Shown in pieces: positions 18,241 through 30,485 of a stretch of 64,000 nucleotides of DNA. The position numbers were made by a program, and so were the translations under genes. The DNA lies in contig WIXG01000193.1 of the NCBI GenBank assembly GCA_009869945.1, positions 88,221 through 152,220 on the forward strand, given 5' to 3'. A model generated the notes under the pieces. The model saw nothing but the letters and a program-made list of their open reading frames with translations, had not been told where the DNA came from and made no database searches. Positions within the stretch are counted from its first letter, which is position 1, and each line of letters begins with the position of its first letter. Source of the stretch: Mesaphorura yosii (taxonomy: Eukaryota > Arthropoda > Collembola > Poduromorpha > Tullbergiidae).

Positions 18241-20200
18241 AGCGGACATCATGACACTGGCTGTCCTGACGCTGGGTGAAGGACAACGAAAATATTTTGT
18301 TCTTTATCATTCTGTTTTTATTCCAATTAAAATATTGAAATTAACCTTTTGGTTACGTTCTTGTTTTAAAATGTCTGTTCAGCAATTTATTGTACTTTGA
18401 ACTTTTGACGTCTTGACCGCGTAATGCAAAGTCTGGGCATGGGTAAAGGTTCTGCTGTAATTATTCTGACACTAAAATTAGAATCAGCATTTTCAAATAA
18501 ACTCAGGCTGACGAGTATAAATATAGAATGGACGAATGATGAATTAAACTCGGGAAATAGTTTTCATCATTACCCGAATTATTAGCCATTACTGCAACTT
18601 TTCATGTCAAGTTAACCATAACATGTCGTGCACTGCAAATAAACAAATCCTCCCTGCCAATGCCGTTTGAAACCGCAAAGTAGAGGTTCAAACTCACGTT
18701 TCACGAATTTGCAGCAAAATTTTTGCTGATTACAAGAGAAACGAATCAGCCCACTCAAAATGTGTGCAGGATGAATCCTAAAATCATGTCGTAAGCAAGC
18801 TTCAAGATTATCTGTGAGTCACTGTAGACAGAAGGAATGAGAGAGAATTATAGAAATAGAAGAACTCATAAAACGCAAACACAACATGCTGGGTCGCCTC
18901 TCATGGAACACATAAATGTCTGCAGCGTCACGTAAAATGTGGTTCCTCCTTGGCTTTTAGATTTTATGGCGACCCCATAAACACGCCCTCATAAATAGCA
19001 ATAGCATTATCACTCCACACTCGCTCCGCGGTCAGCAATTTTATGGTGGCGTAATTACGCTTTACGCAAAACAGGACGAGGACGAAGATTCGTTTTTCTA
19101 TCTCACCTTCACACTTTTATAGAAATGAAGTATTTACTTTCCGTAATTCACAACCTCCGCCTGCATTAAAACAAAACGCAAAAATGAAGAGGAAAGATGA
19201 AAGAAATAAAACAGGAAAGCAAAAGTACTCGACCGAAGCGAACCAAGAATAGAGACGCAAATTCTGCTTCGAACCGAAAAATGTTGAGTCATTTACGCTC
19301 CAGAGTCATACAGTGGAGGAGCATTGAGCAACGTAGTACGTAATACTGAAATATTATACGAGAGATGCGACTAGTGATGATAGAAAATTTAACACCGAGA
19401 CCGGATTTATATTTATCTTATTCTTCTTTCTCGATTACATTTACATTCTTCCTCTGCGAGCCGTAATCTATTATCGGCTCTGGCTATGACTATGGCTCTA
19501 TATCTGCCTGTACTCGTCCTCGGTGGGGAAAGAGTTCATTTGCTCCGCACAATGAAGAGATGAAATGTGAGAATGTGGAGTTTCGGATTTTGATAAAGAA
19601 CCAAAAGTCGGAAGAATTCCGTCCCAGTCAATATTCAACGCATCTTCATTCGCGTTATTCGCAAAGTCGCATTTGGAGAAGCAAGATTCATAATTATTTC
19701 AAGAGACGAAGCAGTGAACTCAAGACGCAAGACACAACAGATGCTTCGAGTTTTGAACCAGTGTCCAACTTGTCTTGTCTAACTGGTCTAGTGAACCTTT
19801 TGTATAGTTTCTGCGGGTTGCGTGATTTGTTGTACTCTCCGGTGTCCTGTCTCAATTTAATCCGATACTTAATGACAAATTGATTTTGTCGTAATGTGAG
19901 CATTTGAGTATAGATTTTGCTCGTGTCGTGGGAGTTCTCTGTTCATATAATCGGATTCGACGATCTTCACTTTTGTTGCAAGCACGAATCAATACAGAAT
20001 TACTAGAATACATCGCCAACGCAGGAACGAAAACGAAGGTTTTGTGTCTTTCTCAGTTTACATTTACAAGTCAACCTCCACAGCATTCAGCACAAAGTTT
20101 AGACTGTCAAGATTTAGATTTAGACACTCTTATCTGAGACTTTTCGGTGCAGTGCAGTTCTGTTAAAGCTGACTCAAAATTCTAGAAAACTACCGACAAA
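18241..20200. other. Intergenic, GALM 3' end to stum
   Basis: Contains the GALM 3' UTR and presumably the stum promoter and 5' UTR. Short frames at 19560-19903 on both strands overlap each other and show no protein features. Nothing else recognised. Confidence 0.5.
18326..18331 (+). promoter_or_regulatory. Polyadenylation signal of GALM
   Basis: ATTAAA located 86 bases past the GALM stop codon, in AT-rich sequence. Confidence 0.6.
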
Positions 20201-22424
20201 ATGCAGCTGGATGACATTGCTGAAGAGAAAGAGACGCTTTGGGGCAAGTTGACGAAGGGTCGCGGGAGCAAAGCAGAGAATTCCTTCCCACCAACGATCA
20301 TTTCGCCTGTGAACAATGTGACATCTGACTCCAACATAAAATCTGACACTCCGCCAAGGCGCGGGTCACATTTGCTTGCGGCGGCAGGCATCGACTTAGA
20401 GAAACGAAGGAAACGCGGAGCGAGTACCACGAATGAGTCAAGAATTTATAATGAAGGCGGTGAGGTAAGTGCCGAACTGCGAACAATAACATCAATTAAT
20501 GGGAAGTTCGCAACGAAACTCGTCCTGCAGAGCGCTGGCGACTGGTGAGTTGACGAATGGTTCAATTTCTGGCAAAAACAAGAGTTGACGTTTGCCAGAG
20601 ATAGAAAGATTGCAATAAATTAGAGATTATAAGCTGCAGAGCAAACACGTATTACGAGTAATGATAAGAGGCAGGGCTCCTGCATAAATCTCGATCCAGG
20701 ATGTACGCGAAGAAGCAGTGGTCTATTTTTATTTGCAGTGTGAAAATGAAACTGCGAACCAGCGATGCAAATCATATTACGGCATAGTATTCGTGATTTG
20801 TGTGGCTACGACTGCGACGCAGAAAAGTAGGTTTGACCCGTCGACCTAATTTAACAAGAAACTCCTCTGTCTTTATGTTCCGCAAGGATTGGAATGGAAT
20901 CACCAAATACACGCTCACAGAAGATAAAATTATTTTATGGATTTCCACGTATATACTTGTGCCATTTTGTTTGTGCATTCGATTAAGGTTGACACTGGGC
21001 CGACCTTTGACGCCTGGATTTCATTCAAAATAGTCCAATAATTCGATAATGAGGCCTGGACCTGACATTCTGACCCAAAACGCTTGATAAATAATCATTC
21101 GGTTGGAAATACAAGGTCGTATTGTTTGTTGGAATGTTCCCTAGTTTCTGCATCATGTGTACTATCTGATATATTAAAGCAGAATGTCAGCAAAATTATC
21201 TTCCTAGTCTCTTTTTCAAATTCATACGTTGATGCATCAAAACTTTATCTGATTAGTAGTGTCAACCAATCGGAAGTAAAGTATCTGATATTTCAATCTG
21301 GTCTGTAATCGTGACCTTGACAAAGCAAACCATGTCTGGTCGTCTGCTTTTATGTGTTGGCATCGTGCAATAAGGATCTGCAAACACTGAGCCGACCAGA
21401 CGCCTGCGCCTCTGTCAATGCGAATTTATTTTCCGACCCACAAACTATACGTATGATCCACAAAACACGGTACATGGCAGAAGACAAATACGAATACCAC
21501 GTTGATATCTTTGCCAACTGTCTTTTCTGAAGCCAGGCGCGCAGGACACGACAGCCGACAGCCGTAAATGCTATGATTTCATTTTTCATTTCCTACATTG
21601 TACAATTCAAACTATAAAACAACATCTGCGTTTAACACGAATGTCATAAAATTATCACGGCTCATCAGAGCCGACACAGAAAACTCTTTTTTCCGCCTAC
21701 TAATTCTCATTAAATTTTTACGGTTGACCGGCGCTGCTAATAAAGAATTGTGAACGGTCCTGTTCTGCGATATTTTTGAATGAATTACAGAAGTCGAATC
21801 ATTTAATCGTTCACAAATTCATGCTTGCTCATTCAAATAATGCAATATGTTCAAATTTCAGTGGCTGGAAGAGAAGGATGGCAAGATTACCAAATTGGAA
21901 ATTGTGGAAGTGAAGGAGAAGATGGGACGAATGAGACGCGCCGTGCCAACACTTCCAGTTCCGGTCGCTTTACTGCTGTGCTGCTTAAATTTACTACTTC
22001 CAGGAACAGGTGCGCTGCAGTTCGTTCTCTTCTCTGTTATAACACAGCAACACTAAACGGATGTTCGTTCCTTTGCAGGGACCTTCATCGGAGTCGCGAC
22101 ATTGCTGTGTGGTGCGAAATGTCACCATGAACGCGCCAGTGACGGAATAAAGTATGGAATATTTGCGGGCGTCATTCAGGTACTCCTGGCGCCGTTACTA
22201 GTCGGTTGGATTTTTAGTATTTACTACGGAGTTAACATCGTGCATGATTCAAGTTAGTCTTTGCTGCTATAAATTAATTGGCATCAGTAGGGAAATGACT
22301 CATTACACTTTGTTAAAACTCGTAAACAGTGACGAAAGCAGCTGTAAAACCAGAAGAGCCAGCCGAAGAGGAACCCGAGAAGCCTCCTACGAAAGATCAA
22401 CTCACAGTTCAGGCGTGGGCGTAA
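20201..22424 (+). CDS. stum: Stum/SPEC3-family membrane protein
   Basis: Member of the SPEC3/Stum family; Drosophila stum is needed for mechanosensation in proprioceptive neurons. Four exons: 20201-20464, 21862-22009, 22079-22252 and 22330-22424, joined at GT-AG sites; the first intron is 1.4 kb. Total 681 nt, 226 aa. The N-terminal half is polar, low in hydrophobics and rich in K, S and P, and is likely cytosolic. The family domain spans about residues 105-190: AVPTLPVPVALLLCCLNLLL then PGTGTFIGVATLLCGAK, followed by GIKYGIFAGVIQVLLAPLLV and GWIFSIYYGVNIV, giving two to three membrane segments. The tail is Glu/Pro-rich (KPEEPAEEEPEKPP). The last splice creates a methionine codon in frame. 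If that intron were retained, the protein would end HDSS at 22258. A GTAAGC near the last stop could be a further donor, so the exact C-terminus is less certain than the domain. Confidence 0.85.
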
Positions 22425-24570
22425 GCCGGGGTCAAGACAAATGAAAAGAAACCACGCCAAGGAAGTATTACGCTCCCAGAAGAGGTCATAAGTTCTAGGA
22501 TCTTGTTCCCAGCGTCCAAACCCCAAAGAATGTACATAATCAAATCCTACTATTTCACATGTTCGCTGTTAAGAATTCCATATCCATACGAGATAAAGTA
22601 ACTTGTGTCAGAGCTTCAAGCAAGCTGCTAAATAGAATGTGAATGTCAAGATTTAACCCTTTTTCCGCTGACGTGATTTGAGAGCCACGTGCGTGCACTG
22701 ATGCCCACGGCCAGGCCCTTCAGCGTATTCCGAACGTGACCTTTGTAAACGATTATAAAGCATTATAATTCGAAGGCTGAGTGGATACTCTTTCGTGCGC
22801 CTGCTTCCTTCTTCGCAACACGAAATATGAATAACAAGTTCAATTCAAAGAGCAAACTTTTCCTTTTCAAATTCAAGGTCGTAAACAATGGAACTTTTAT
22901 GTCCAGCATCAGCAAAGAACCTGCTACACCTCATGTTTAAGCTGTAAGACTATAGTCAGTATTGGAATAAATCTGTGCGAGTAAAACTTGAACGGGATCA
23001 GCAAATTCTTCCAAGAAGAAGTACTTTGTACCCATCACGGCGATGAATTAATGAGAGCAGTTTTCTTTTACCTTTGTGGTTGTTCAAAGTTGCAGAAGTG
23101 CAGTTCAAATTAAGACTTAGAATTGGACTTTAAGTTCTCATATTATCATTTGATTAACCTTTGACATCACTGTCGCGGGCTAGAATCCAATCATTTGTAA
23201 TCTCCAAAGTCAAGGTCTCGGCTTATGCACTGAATTTAAGCGGATTTGTACTTCGCCTATCGTAAATGTGCGAGTTACTGAGTACCGGATCAGGTTTTAG
23301 ATTCTAAATGCGCATAAAGGCATAACATGTACTTTTATCAACACAACAAGATGCCCATCCCACCAAAGAACAAGTTGAACCAACTTCTGTGTGATAAGAT
23401 AATGAATTTCAAGCGTAGACTTTGATCATGGACCTTCAAATCTCACGCTGTATTTTTTCTTTGGTTGAAATAACAATAACAGCTATGGCCATAATAATCA
23501 GATTCATTAAGAGCACAAAAATAGACAAGTTTGCAGTTTTCATATTCACGCCTCTATGCTCTTGAAGGGCGACAATGGAAAAGGTCTAATGCCGAGTCCG
23601 GAGTCCAGCAGCTGGACCTTGGCCACTGACATCGAGGCTGGAGTGTCGTTCAAATTAGCTGAGACAAGCAGAAGCACAGATGTGGTACAAAGTCTATGTC
23701 TAGTCTATAAGAAGTGTTTGATGCACTTTGAATTGAACTGAGAAGATCCATCAGGCACCAGCCTGCTACCTGCAAATTATGAACTGTTTCAATCGAGAAT
23801 AATTCGAGTATTTAACGGCGTTGGTGCTGAAATTGCTTAGTATAGAGGCAGGTTGTTTAATGAACTTTAAAATTGCATCGATTTAACGAGACACACATGC
23901 AGACAGATGAGCAGTCCACGTATTTGACCTTGCCTTTCTAATTCATTAATTTGCTGGACGTTACAAAATGGAGAGACGGAAGAAAACGCTTAATGGCATG
24001 CCATTGCTTGGCTGGGTTGGGACAACGGGAGAAATGCTGTGCGTCTTGCGTCATTCATTTCGATTGTCATTACATTGAATCTTCCTAAATATTGTACAAT
24101 GTTAAGCCGATGTTCGTGATTCCATTCAAAGTGGGTTAGTGAGTCTTCGTTATAATCCGAGTTATATTGCATGCAAGCTTTCAACAATATACGAACTCAA
24201 ACTCTTAACTGTAAAATGCAAAATTTCACGATATTTCCCGAAACCAAGCGTCGTCGAGTGCAACTTTTAAGGCAATTAATTCTAATCACAATTTTTGACG
24301 TGTGCAGACCACGTGTTGTTTGTTACACTTGCAAAAGGACACGTACGAAACGGTGCATGCATGATGTCAACTTCATTGTTCTCGATTTAGTGTGGATAGG
24401 TCCAGCATTTCAAAACTAATTAATCACGATTGACTGACACTTGTCATCAGATAAAAGGGCAAAGTAGTAAACAAAATCACTTGAGTTGACTGGACAAATG
24501 ACACCAGCAGGCTTAATTAATACAGATTCCTGAGAGACTCGTGCCCTTATTCCGTTGCAAGGTGAACACA
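22425..24570. other. Intergenic, stum 3' end to endoglycosidase
   Basis: No gene recognised. Contains several short frames without features and presumably the endoglycosidase promoter at its right end. Confidence 0.5.
24450..24457 (+). promoter_or_regulatory. Weak TATA-like element upstream of the endoglycosidase
   Basis: GATAAAAG lies about 115 bases before the start codon. It departs from the consensus at the first base, and no initiator is convincing. Confidence 0.22.
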
Positions 24571-25627
24571 ATGGCAGGTCAACTCAGCGTGCTAGTCATC
24601 TTGGCGCTAGCCTTCGTTGGTAAGTCAAGTTTGAGTCAAAAAAGCCACTGTGGAAAATTAGCTACCATTTTAAAAATTCTGCGGTTACATTTCAGGCAGC
24701 TCCACGTTCGCAAAATCTGTTGCTCCAGTCGGCTTTCACAACAACGCAAATTCTCCACTCAGCACTCTGTACATTGAGGTCAACAATGTCAACTTCATAA
24801 ACGCTGGGTGCTACAATGTTGCCTCCACCGGTCAGCCGTTGTTTGACATTGCCATAATTTTCGCCGCGAACATCAACTTTGACATGGGTCAGAGAAAGGC
24901 CGTGCTGTACTTCAACCCCAACGTGGCTACCGTCCTGCAAGGTGTGGACACGTACGTCCGCCCGCTGCAGGCACGGGGGATCAAAGTCCTGCTTTCGATC
25001 CTCGGAAATCATCAAGGAGCCGGAATCTGTAACTTTGAGAACGTCGCAGCCGCTCGTGACTTTGCGATTCAGCTGAGCACCGCAGTGCAGCTGTACGGGC
25101 TCGATGGCATCGACTTTGACGACGAGTACGCAGGCTACGGAAACAACGGAACGCCGCAGCCAAACAACGACTCTTTCCTGTGGCTCCTGCGAGAACTCCG
25201 TTCGCTCATGCCAAACAAAATCATTTCCTTCTACTACTACGGCCCAGCTTCATCGCGTCTGCAGAGCGGAGGGCTTTATGCTGGAGACTATTTGAACTAC
25301 AGCTGGAACGCAATGTATGGTACTTACAGCGTGCCGAATGTTCCCAGGATGGACAACTCCGCCAAAGGTCCTGCAGCCGTCTGGGTGGGACGTTCAGGCA
25401 ACGGTGTGAGTATGGCCGAGAGAACAGTCGCAGACGGCTATGGAGTTTACCTTTTCTACGACCTGCCCAATTCCGACTCAAACAGCTACCTCTCGCCAAT
25501 CTCCAACGCCTTGTACCGGAGCGGGTCGAACCTGGTTGGAAACTGCTTGAGGTCCTGGCCTCCAGCAGGCTCTTTGGCAGAGAAGGGACCGCGCGAGAAC
25601 ATGAGAAAGAACGTCACCACATTGTAA
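24571..25627 (+). CDS. Secreted Endo H-type endo-beta-N-acetylglucosaminidase (GH18), probable horizontal acquisition
   Basis: Cleaves the GlcNAc-GlcNAc core of high-mannose/hybrid N-glycans. Two exons, 24571-24619 and 24696-25627, with one 76-bp GT-AG intron inside the signal peptide; 981 nt, 326 aa. Residues 1-22 (core SVLVILALAFVG) are a signal peptide. The mature part follows bacterial Endo H almost block for block: TLYIEVNN, FDIAIIFAANINFDMG, RPLQARGIKVLLSILGNHQG, the GH18 motif DGIDFDDE at residues 153-160 (acid E160, partner D158), EYAGYGNNGTPQPN, MPNKIISFYYYGPASSRL and ADGYGVYLFYD. All motif acids are intact. A C-terminal tail of about 35 residues after the last barrel helix is not in Streptomyces Endo H. 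The animal ENGase known to me is GH85, not this family. Neighbours are ordinary animal genes and the intron is animal-like, so contamination is unlikely. Donor lineage (actinobacterial or fungal) cannot be decided here. Confidence 0.92.
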
Positions 25628-28600
25628 ACCAACCTGTGCGCATATGCGAAGAGGAAAATATAAAGCAAAGTCTCGAATTACGAATTATAGTCACACGAAC
25701 GCGCTAATTTTAGCGGAGCTGGTGAACCAGAGAGAATCAAGCACGTTCCGTTACACATTTGTTTACTTACTCATTTCTTGCCCGCTGCCTCCCCTACTTG
25801 TAGACATGCTCTTTGGCAAATCAACAAAAATGAGTAAATGTGTACGTTTATTTACGTACACGTGTGGCACGAAGATGGGCGTGTAAGTCCCGTCGCAGTT
25901 TCTATTGGTTCAGATTCTGGGTCAAATATAATCTCGACTCCTCACACTCGCACTGCTTACTGAATAGTTCCAGTTAAAACCATTTACATGTGGTCTGGCA
26001 TTAATTTATGGTCTGTTTTTATGGTTGATTTGCGTCGCAGAGCAGCAGAGCAGAGCGTCGACTGCGATTCCTGATACGAGTACGAAATTAACAACATTCT
26101 GACTTAAAGCCATAAACATCAGCAAATTCGCCCGTCGCCGCCAGCCGGTTGTAAAGACAAAACAATTTTACGAGTTTGCGTTGGCAAGATTAAGACGAGT
26201 AGCAACAGAATATAGAAATAGATACTAGTAACAAGTTTCATAGATCACAGCTTACACTTTGCTTGAGTACACTCTGGACTGTGTCACTTTGATCAAGGAC
26301 AAATTAAAAGAGCAGAGATCAGAGTACATACAGTGGAAGTCCTGGCTGAAAAGTACAAATTATCACGACTGGGATTTAAAGCCAAAGTAGACAGTACCAA
26401 AAGTAACTACCAACTACTCCAATGCAAAAGTCTTGCCGTCTTGCTAGCAGACAACGAGAAACGGATAGTGAACTGGCCAGACGACGTCAACCGTTTTGCT
26501 CCTTACGTATTACGTATATTAAATACTCGAAAGAACCAGTCGAGCCTCAGTTTGTCACCAAAGATCAACCGACGCGGTCATTCTTTCAAAGTTCTGCTTG
26601 GCTAACGACGGAATAGTGGAAGTCCGCACGTCATTCAATTACTGTATTTCGCAAAACAAACTTTGAGCACTAATTGCAATCATTACTAAGAAAATTCAAA
26701 GACGTGTCTTATCGAATCTTGTGATTGTGCCTTTGGACATAATCGAAACCGTAAACAACATTTCCCAATTTCTCGATTTTGCCGGTGCGTATAAGTTCGC
26801 GTAAGACAGATTGACATTTGAATCAGTCGTTCGAGAATCTTGCTGCTATCAGCACCTTGGACTGACAATTTTAGACAAGTAAACATACGAAAGCACAGAA
26901 GCCTGGGTACCGAGTTTATCCATATCCTCATTAATCATTTGGGTAAGTTTTGATAGCTGCCATTAAAATCATAGCGCAAGCAATTGCAATTGCGTGCTTC
27001 AAAGTCTCGCCGTGCCCCAGATACCAAAACCTGGCTTTGGTTCTCTCACCTGCATGAATTTCTTTCAGAGCCTTTCAATTCCACTAACAATTTCTTAACA
27101 CCGTGCGGTTGTACGTGCTGTACTTAAGATTAGCAGTTAAGAGCCGTATCGAGCTGAATTTTGGAGCTGGTTGCATGAACATAGAAAATATGTGTCAATC
27201 ACTCCAGAATCCAGATAGAGCCCAGCACGTTGCGTGAAGGAAACGTCTGGAAGTCTGGAGAGGCTTGACGATCGGTCACGCCAAAACAACACGGCAGTGT
27301 ACTTTTCCACTGACCTTCTATTCCTTCAAGCACTGAGAGACAACTGTTTTTGTTGTGCTGCTGTCCCATTGCCAGTGCCAGTAACTTTCCTTCGAGGCAT
27401 TCGAGTACGCGTACACGAGAGCCGTATGATTTGGGTGATGGGTGCATGGCATGTTTGTATTTATTTATAGCTGTTTATTGTTTTTACATGCATCTGAGTG
27501 AGTAGGTGCAGCTGAGACCTGACCTGAAGGTGCATCTTCAAAACATTCCGTGAACAATTGAGCTCAAGCTCTTTGCGTGAGCGGAAAAGTACGCTTTTAT
27601 ACGGATTCAGGCGTCGAAAGCTTCCTAAATCAGATGCATTTCAATTTCGAAGTTGCATAGGTCTTAAATTATCAACTGATTTGCTGAATTGAAAGCCAAA
27701 CCCACTTATGAAGTAAAGTTGAAATAACCTTTTGATATGCACCGTACCGTATTTGATATTTCACATTTGACATTCTGAGACTAAAAGCTGGATAAATCTA
27801 GCCGACAAACCGACTGCGGTTATCAACTCACTCGTCATGTATGCCAGCCCCAGTTTTGAATAAATTAAACTTTCAGTGAGCCAAATTGTTTTCTTTTCAT
27901 TAAGATTTTGTGCTTTATTCGGAATTTGTTTGATCATGAATCAATTAAATGAATTGTGACGTTATGCCTTTTTCCCGAAAAAAAATAACCTTAACTACTT
28001 TTAGTAGACTTTGAGCGTAATCATCGGTGCAAAGGTCCGGTGATTCAGTCTGGTCGGTTGAGAATTATAGCGAAAGGTGCGCTTATGGCGAACATCGATA
28101 AATCACAAGCTACAGTGACGAGCAACAGTATGAAAGGACGTCTTCATCAACAAAGTATTGCAAAATAGCACGGCATTTGGGGTAGTCGTCTGCCCTGCCT
28201 CGTTGGCCTTGGCATAATACTGACTGCAAATTGTTTAATGTTACGTTAATTTAATTTTTATGTTCGGCAAGTGGACAAAGTGCGACTCGGCTCGACAGTC
28301 AGCCTTTTTAACATTATCAATGGCGATAATGAAATGTGAAGGGTAGAAGGGTTATAAGTTAACTATTTTCAAGTCGACTGATTTGAATGACAGGTACAAA
28401 ATGCGAACAACATTACATGCAGACTTCAAGAGCTTTGGCTAGTTAATTTGAATGTGACAAGGGCCGGTTGTTGAATACAAGCCATATGCCAATTGTCCGC
28501 TGAGCGAGCAGGACGCGCATGCGACACGAGCGTTCATTTAACCTCGTCCTTCTTCAATATCTTGCACCTTGCTTGTATTGCGCATGTAAGCAGTTGCGCA

Positions 28601-28742
28601 ACGATTGCTTAATTTAATTCGCTATGCTTTTACTTTGTGCACATTCTAATGAAAATGAAATTACTAAACATGCGTCTGTGTTTTTCAGACTTCCAGGAAA
28701 GGAAACCGGCAACGAAACGCTTCCCTTAAATAACCATTAGCC
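25628..28742. other. 3.1 kb intergenic
   Basis: No gene recognised. At 28681-28688 a TTTTTCAG acceptor precedes the 5' UTR of the next gene, so part of this region is probably a 5' UTR intron and promoter. A plus frame at 26333-26605 has no recognisable features. Confidence 0.5.
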
Positions 28743-29516
28743 ATGGAATCGGTTGAGACAATCGTGACTCCATCGACGCCAGTTCAGCCCATCCCCCAGC
28801 CCAAGTCAGCCAGCATGCCCTTCAGCCGCGCCGGTCGCAGACGAGCATACGCCGCCGCGGCCACAAGTACTCCACAGAATCACAATCAAACCGAAGTTCA
28901 AGGAGAAGCTTATCTTTGTTTCAGTGAAGATTACGCGACGTTTCAAGGAAACATCAACACGAACGACGAGTCCAACTACAGTATTGTGGGAGAGGCCGTC
29001 ACACCAAGCAAAGCGAGCAACCCTTTTCCAGCGATTAGATCACCACTTGCGACAAAACTGAATTCAATGGAGTCGACACCAAACGAATCGGAAGATGACG
29101 ATGAAGAGTTCAATAACAATTCAAACATATTCCGTCTCCGAAAGTCATCAAGCGCCGCGTCGTCAGATAACTCTGATAACCAGGACGAGCCAACGAACTT
29201 TTACAACGTGACCGTCAGCGATCATTACACCGGTCTCACGTACAGACTCGGGAATGTTTCGCTCAGCAGCGGAAGATTGCCCAACTTCCATGTTAGCAAC
29301 CTCCTCCGAGGCAGCAGCGTATGCAAGAACTCGACCGGCAATGGACTGATATTCTTCCGAGTAGAGAACTTGTACAAAGGACAGAAGGCTGACATGATGA
29401 TCAAACAGCACATCGGCATGCCGTCCCTCCTTGGAAAGAAGTGCACCGTCTATTCAGGAATGATTGACGTCGTGGTCAGTGAAGATCTTGGCTGGGGCAA
29501 AAGCTGGAGCTTGTAA
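28743..29516 (+). CDS. Unrecognised 257-residue protein, uninterrupted CDS
   Basis: I do not recognise this family. The frame starts at an ATG in good context (GCCATGG), 54 bases after a splice acceptor, so the CDS is intronless but the transcript probably has a 5' UTR intron. It ends 304 bases before an AATAAA. Residues 1-50 are Pro/Ala/Arg-rich with SRAGRRRAYAAAA. Residues 85-150 are a low-complexity acidic and Ser/Asn-rich linker (NESEDDDEEFNNNSN, then serine runs). Residues 155-257 look folded, with alternating hydrophobic and glycine residues (VSDHYTGLTYRLGNVSLSSG, LIFFRVENLYKG, CTVYSGMIDVVVSEDLGWG). No signal peptide or membrane segment is apparent, so a nuclear or cytosolic protein is likely. 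Coding reality is supported by length, composition and the polyadenylation signal rather than by homology. Confidence 0.7.
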   Translation: MESVETIVTPSTPVQPIPQPKSASMPFSRAGRRRAYAAAATSTPQNHNQTEVQGEAYLCFSEDYATFQGNINTNDESNYSIVGEAVTPSKASNPFPAIRSPLATKLNSMESTPNESEDDDEEFNNNSNIFRLRKSSSAASSDNSDNQDEPTNFYNVTVSDHYTGLTYRLGNVSLSSGRLPNFHVSNLLRGSSVCKNSTGNGLIFFRVENLYKGQKADMMIKQHIGMPSLLGKKCTVYSGMIDVVVSEDLGWGKSWSL

Positions 29517-29820
29517 ATTGCCAAGTGACAGAGAGACAACACCCCACAATTTAAATTAATATGCATCTTAACTGATAATTATAAGATTTAGATTTTTGTC
29601 TGCATATTGCGGTATGAGTGCAATGAATGTAATTTATAACTACATGCTCGTTATGCCATGTATAATGAACTGCTTGTAAAGAAGTGCCATTAGAATAGTT
29701 AAAGTCCTAGTGCCATTGCTAATTGATCCCTGCAATTATCCAACCATACCTTTACCTAATAGGATACGAAGCTGAGAAGCTCGTACTTTATTTTAATCGT
29801 TTTATATCTCACTCAACGAA

Positions 29821-29826
29821 AATAAA
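29821..29826 (+). promoter_or_regulatory. Polyadenylation signal of the 257-aa gene
   Basis: AATAAA in an AT-rich 3' flank on the plus strand, about 300 bases after the stop. Confidence 0.5.
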
Positions 29827-30209
29827 ACACGCTTTAGTTTCCCAGGGCCAGAGAAAGAAACATTAATTTGTCTCACCGGCAACTGCTAACATCATGAAGC
29901 ATCAGACGTAGTTACCCCAAGAATCACAACATAATACTTCTTCGAATGGATTAGATAAGATGCAAGCCAATAGATTCGCAAAAGCAGCACAAAATTAAGA
30001 GAATATGCGTGTTACTAACACGAGACAGGACTAGATTGTCATTACGCAGAACATTACAAAAAGACTTACTAAAAATGTTAACGGGACTTCTTTGCTGGTG
30101 GACCAGGACAGGACCAGCTGTTCTCAAATCACTTGTCCTCTTTCGGCCTAACAATTAATATTGAGTAGTACACATACGTACATTAAGGTTTTCATATTTC
30201 TAGGTGCCT

Positions 30210-30485
30210 TTACTTTTGCACAAATTGAGGTGACATATTCTTTTCGAAAATAGTCTTAGGCACAAATTTCTTTTCGGCAAGTGTCTGGTGCCTGGCTGAG
30301 GATAGCTCCTTCAATTGTCGTTCCTCACGTTCCTCTTCAGTACTTGGCTTTATCAGACTAGCAGCTTTCTTATCTCTCCAAGAATTTTCAATGGTGTATC
30401 CGACGAAACCTATGACACCGGCTACCGGGAGCATAATATACGGCGCGTACGTTCTTAGAGCAGCCCATATCAAAGGAAGCACCAT
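30210..30485 (-). CDS. SMIM12: Small integral membrane protein 12
   Basis: Conserved small single-pass membrane protein of unknown function; 91 aa against 92 in human. Shared landmarks are the N-terminal block W..LRTYAPYI.LPVAGVIGFVGY (one membrane segment, residues about 8-30), IENSWRDK on the following face, the charged stretch EEEREERQLKELSSARHQ, and KFVPKTIFEKN near the C-terminus, matching the human FAPKAVLNRN region. The CDS is a single exon. It lies about 480 bases downstream of the DNAH6 stop on the same strand and should have its own promoter in that gap. Confidence 0.9.
   Translation of the reverse strand: MVLPLIWAALRTYAPYIMLPVAGVIGFVGYTIENSWRDKKAASLIKPSTEEEREERQLKELSSARHQTLAEKKFVPKTIFEKNMSPQFVQK

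Noticed and set aside
25180-25707. 175-codon plus frame overlapping the endoglycosidase
   Set aside because: It is in another frame of the same strand over a GC-rich true exon, with no domain; the GH18 frame explains the sequence.
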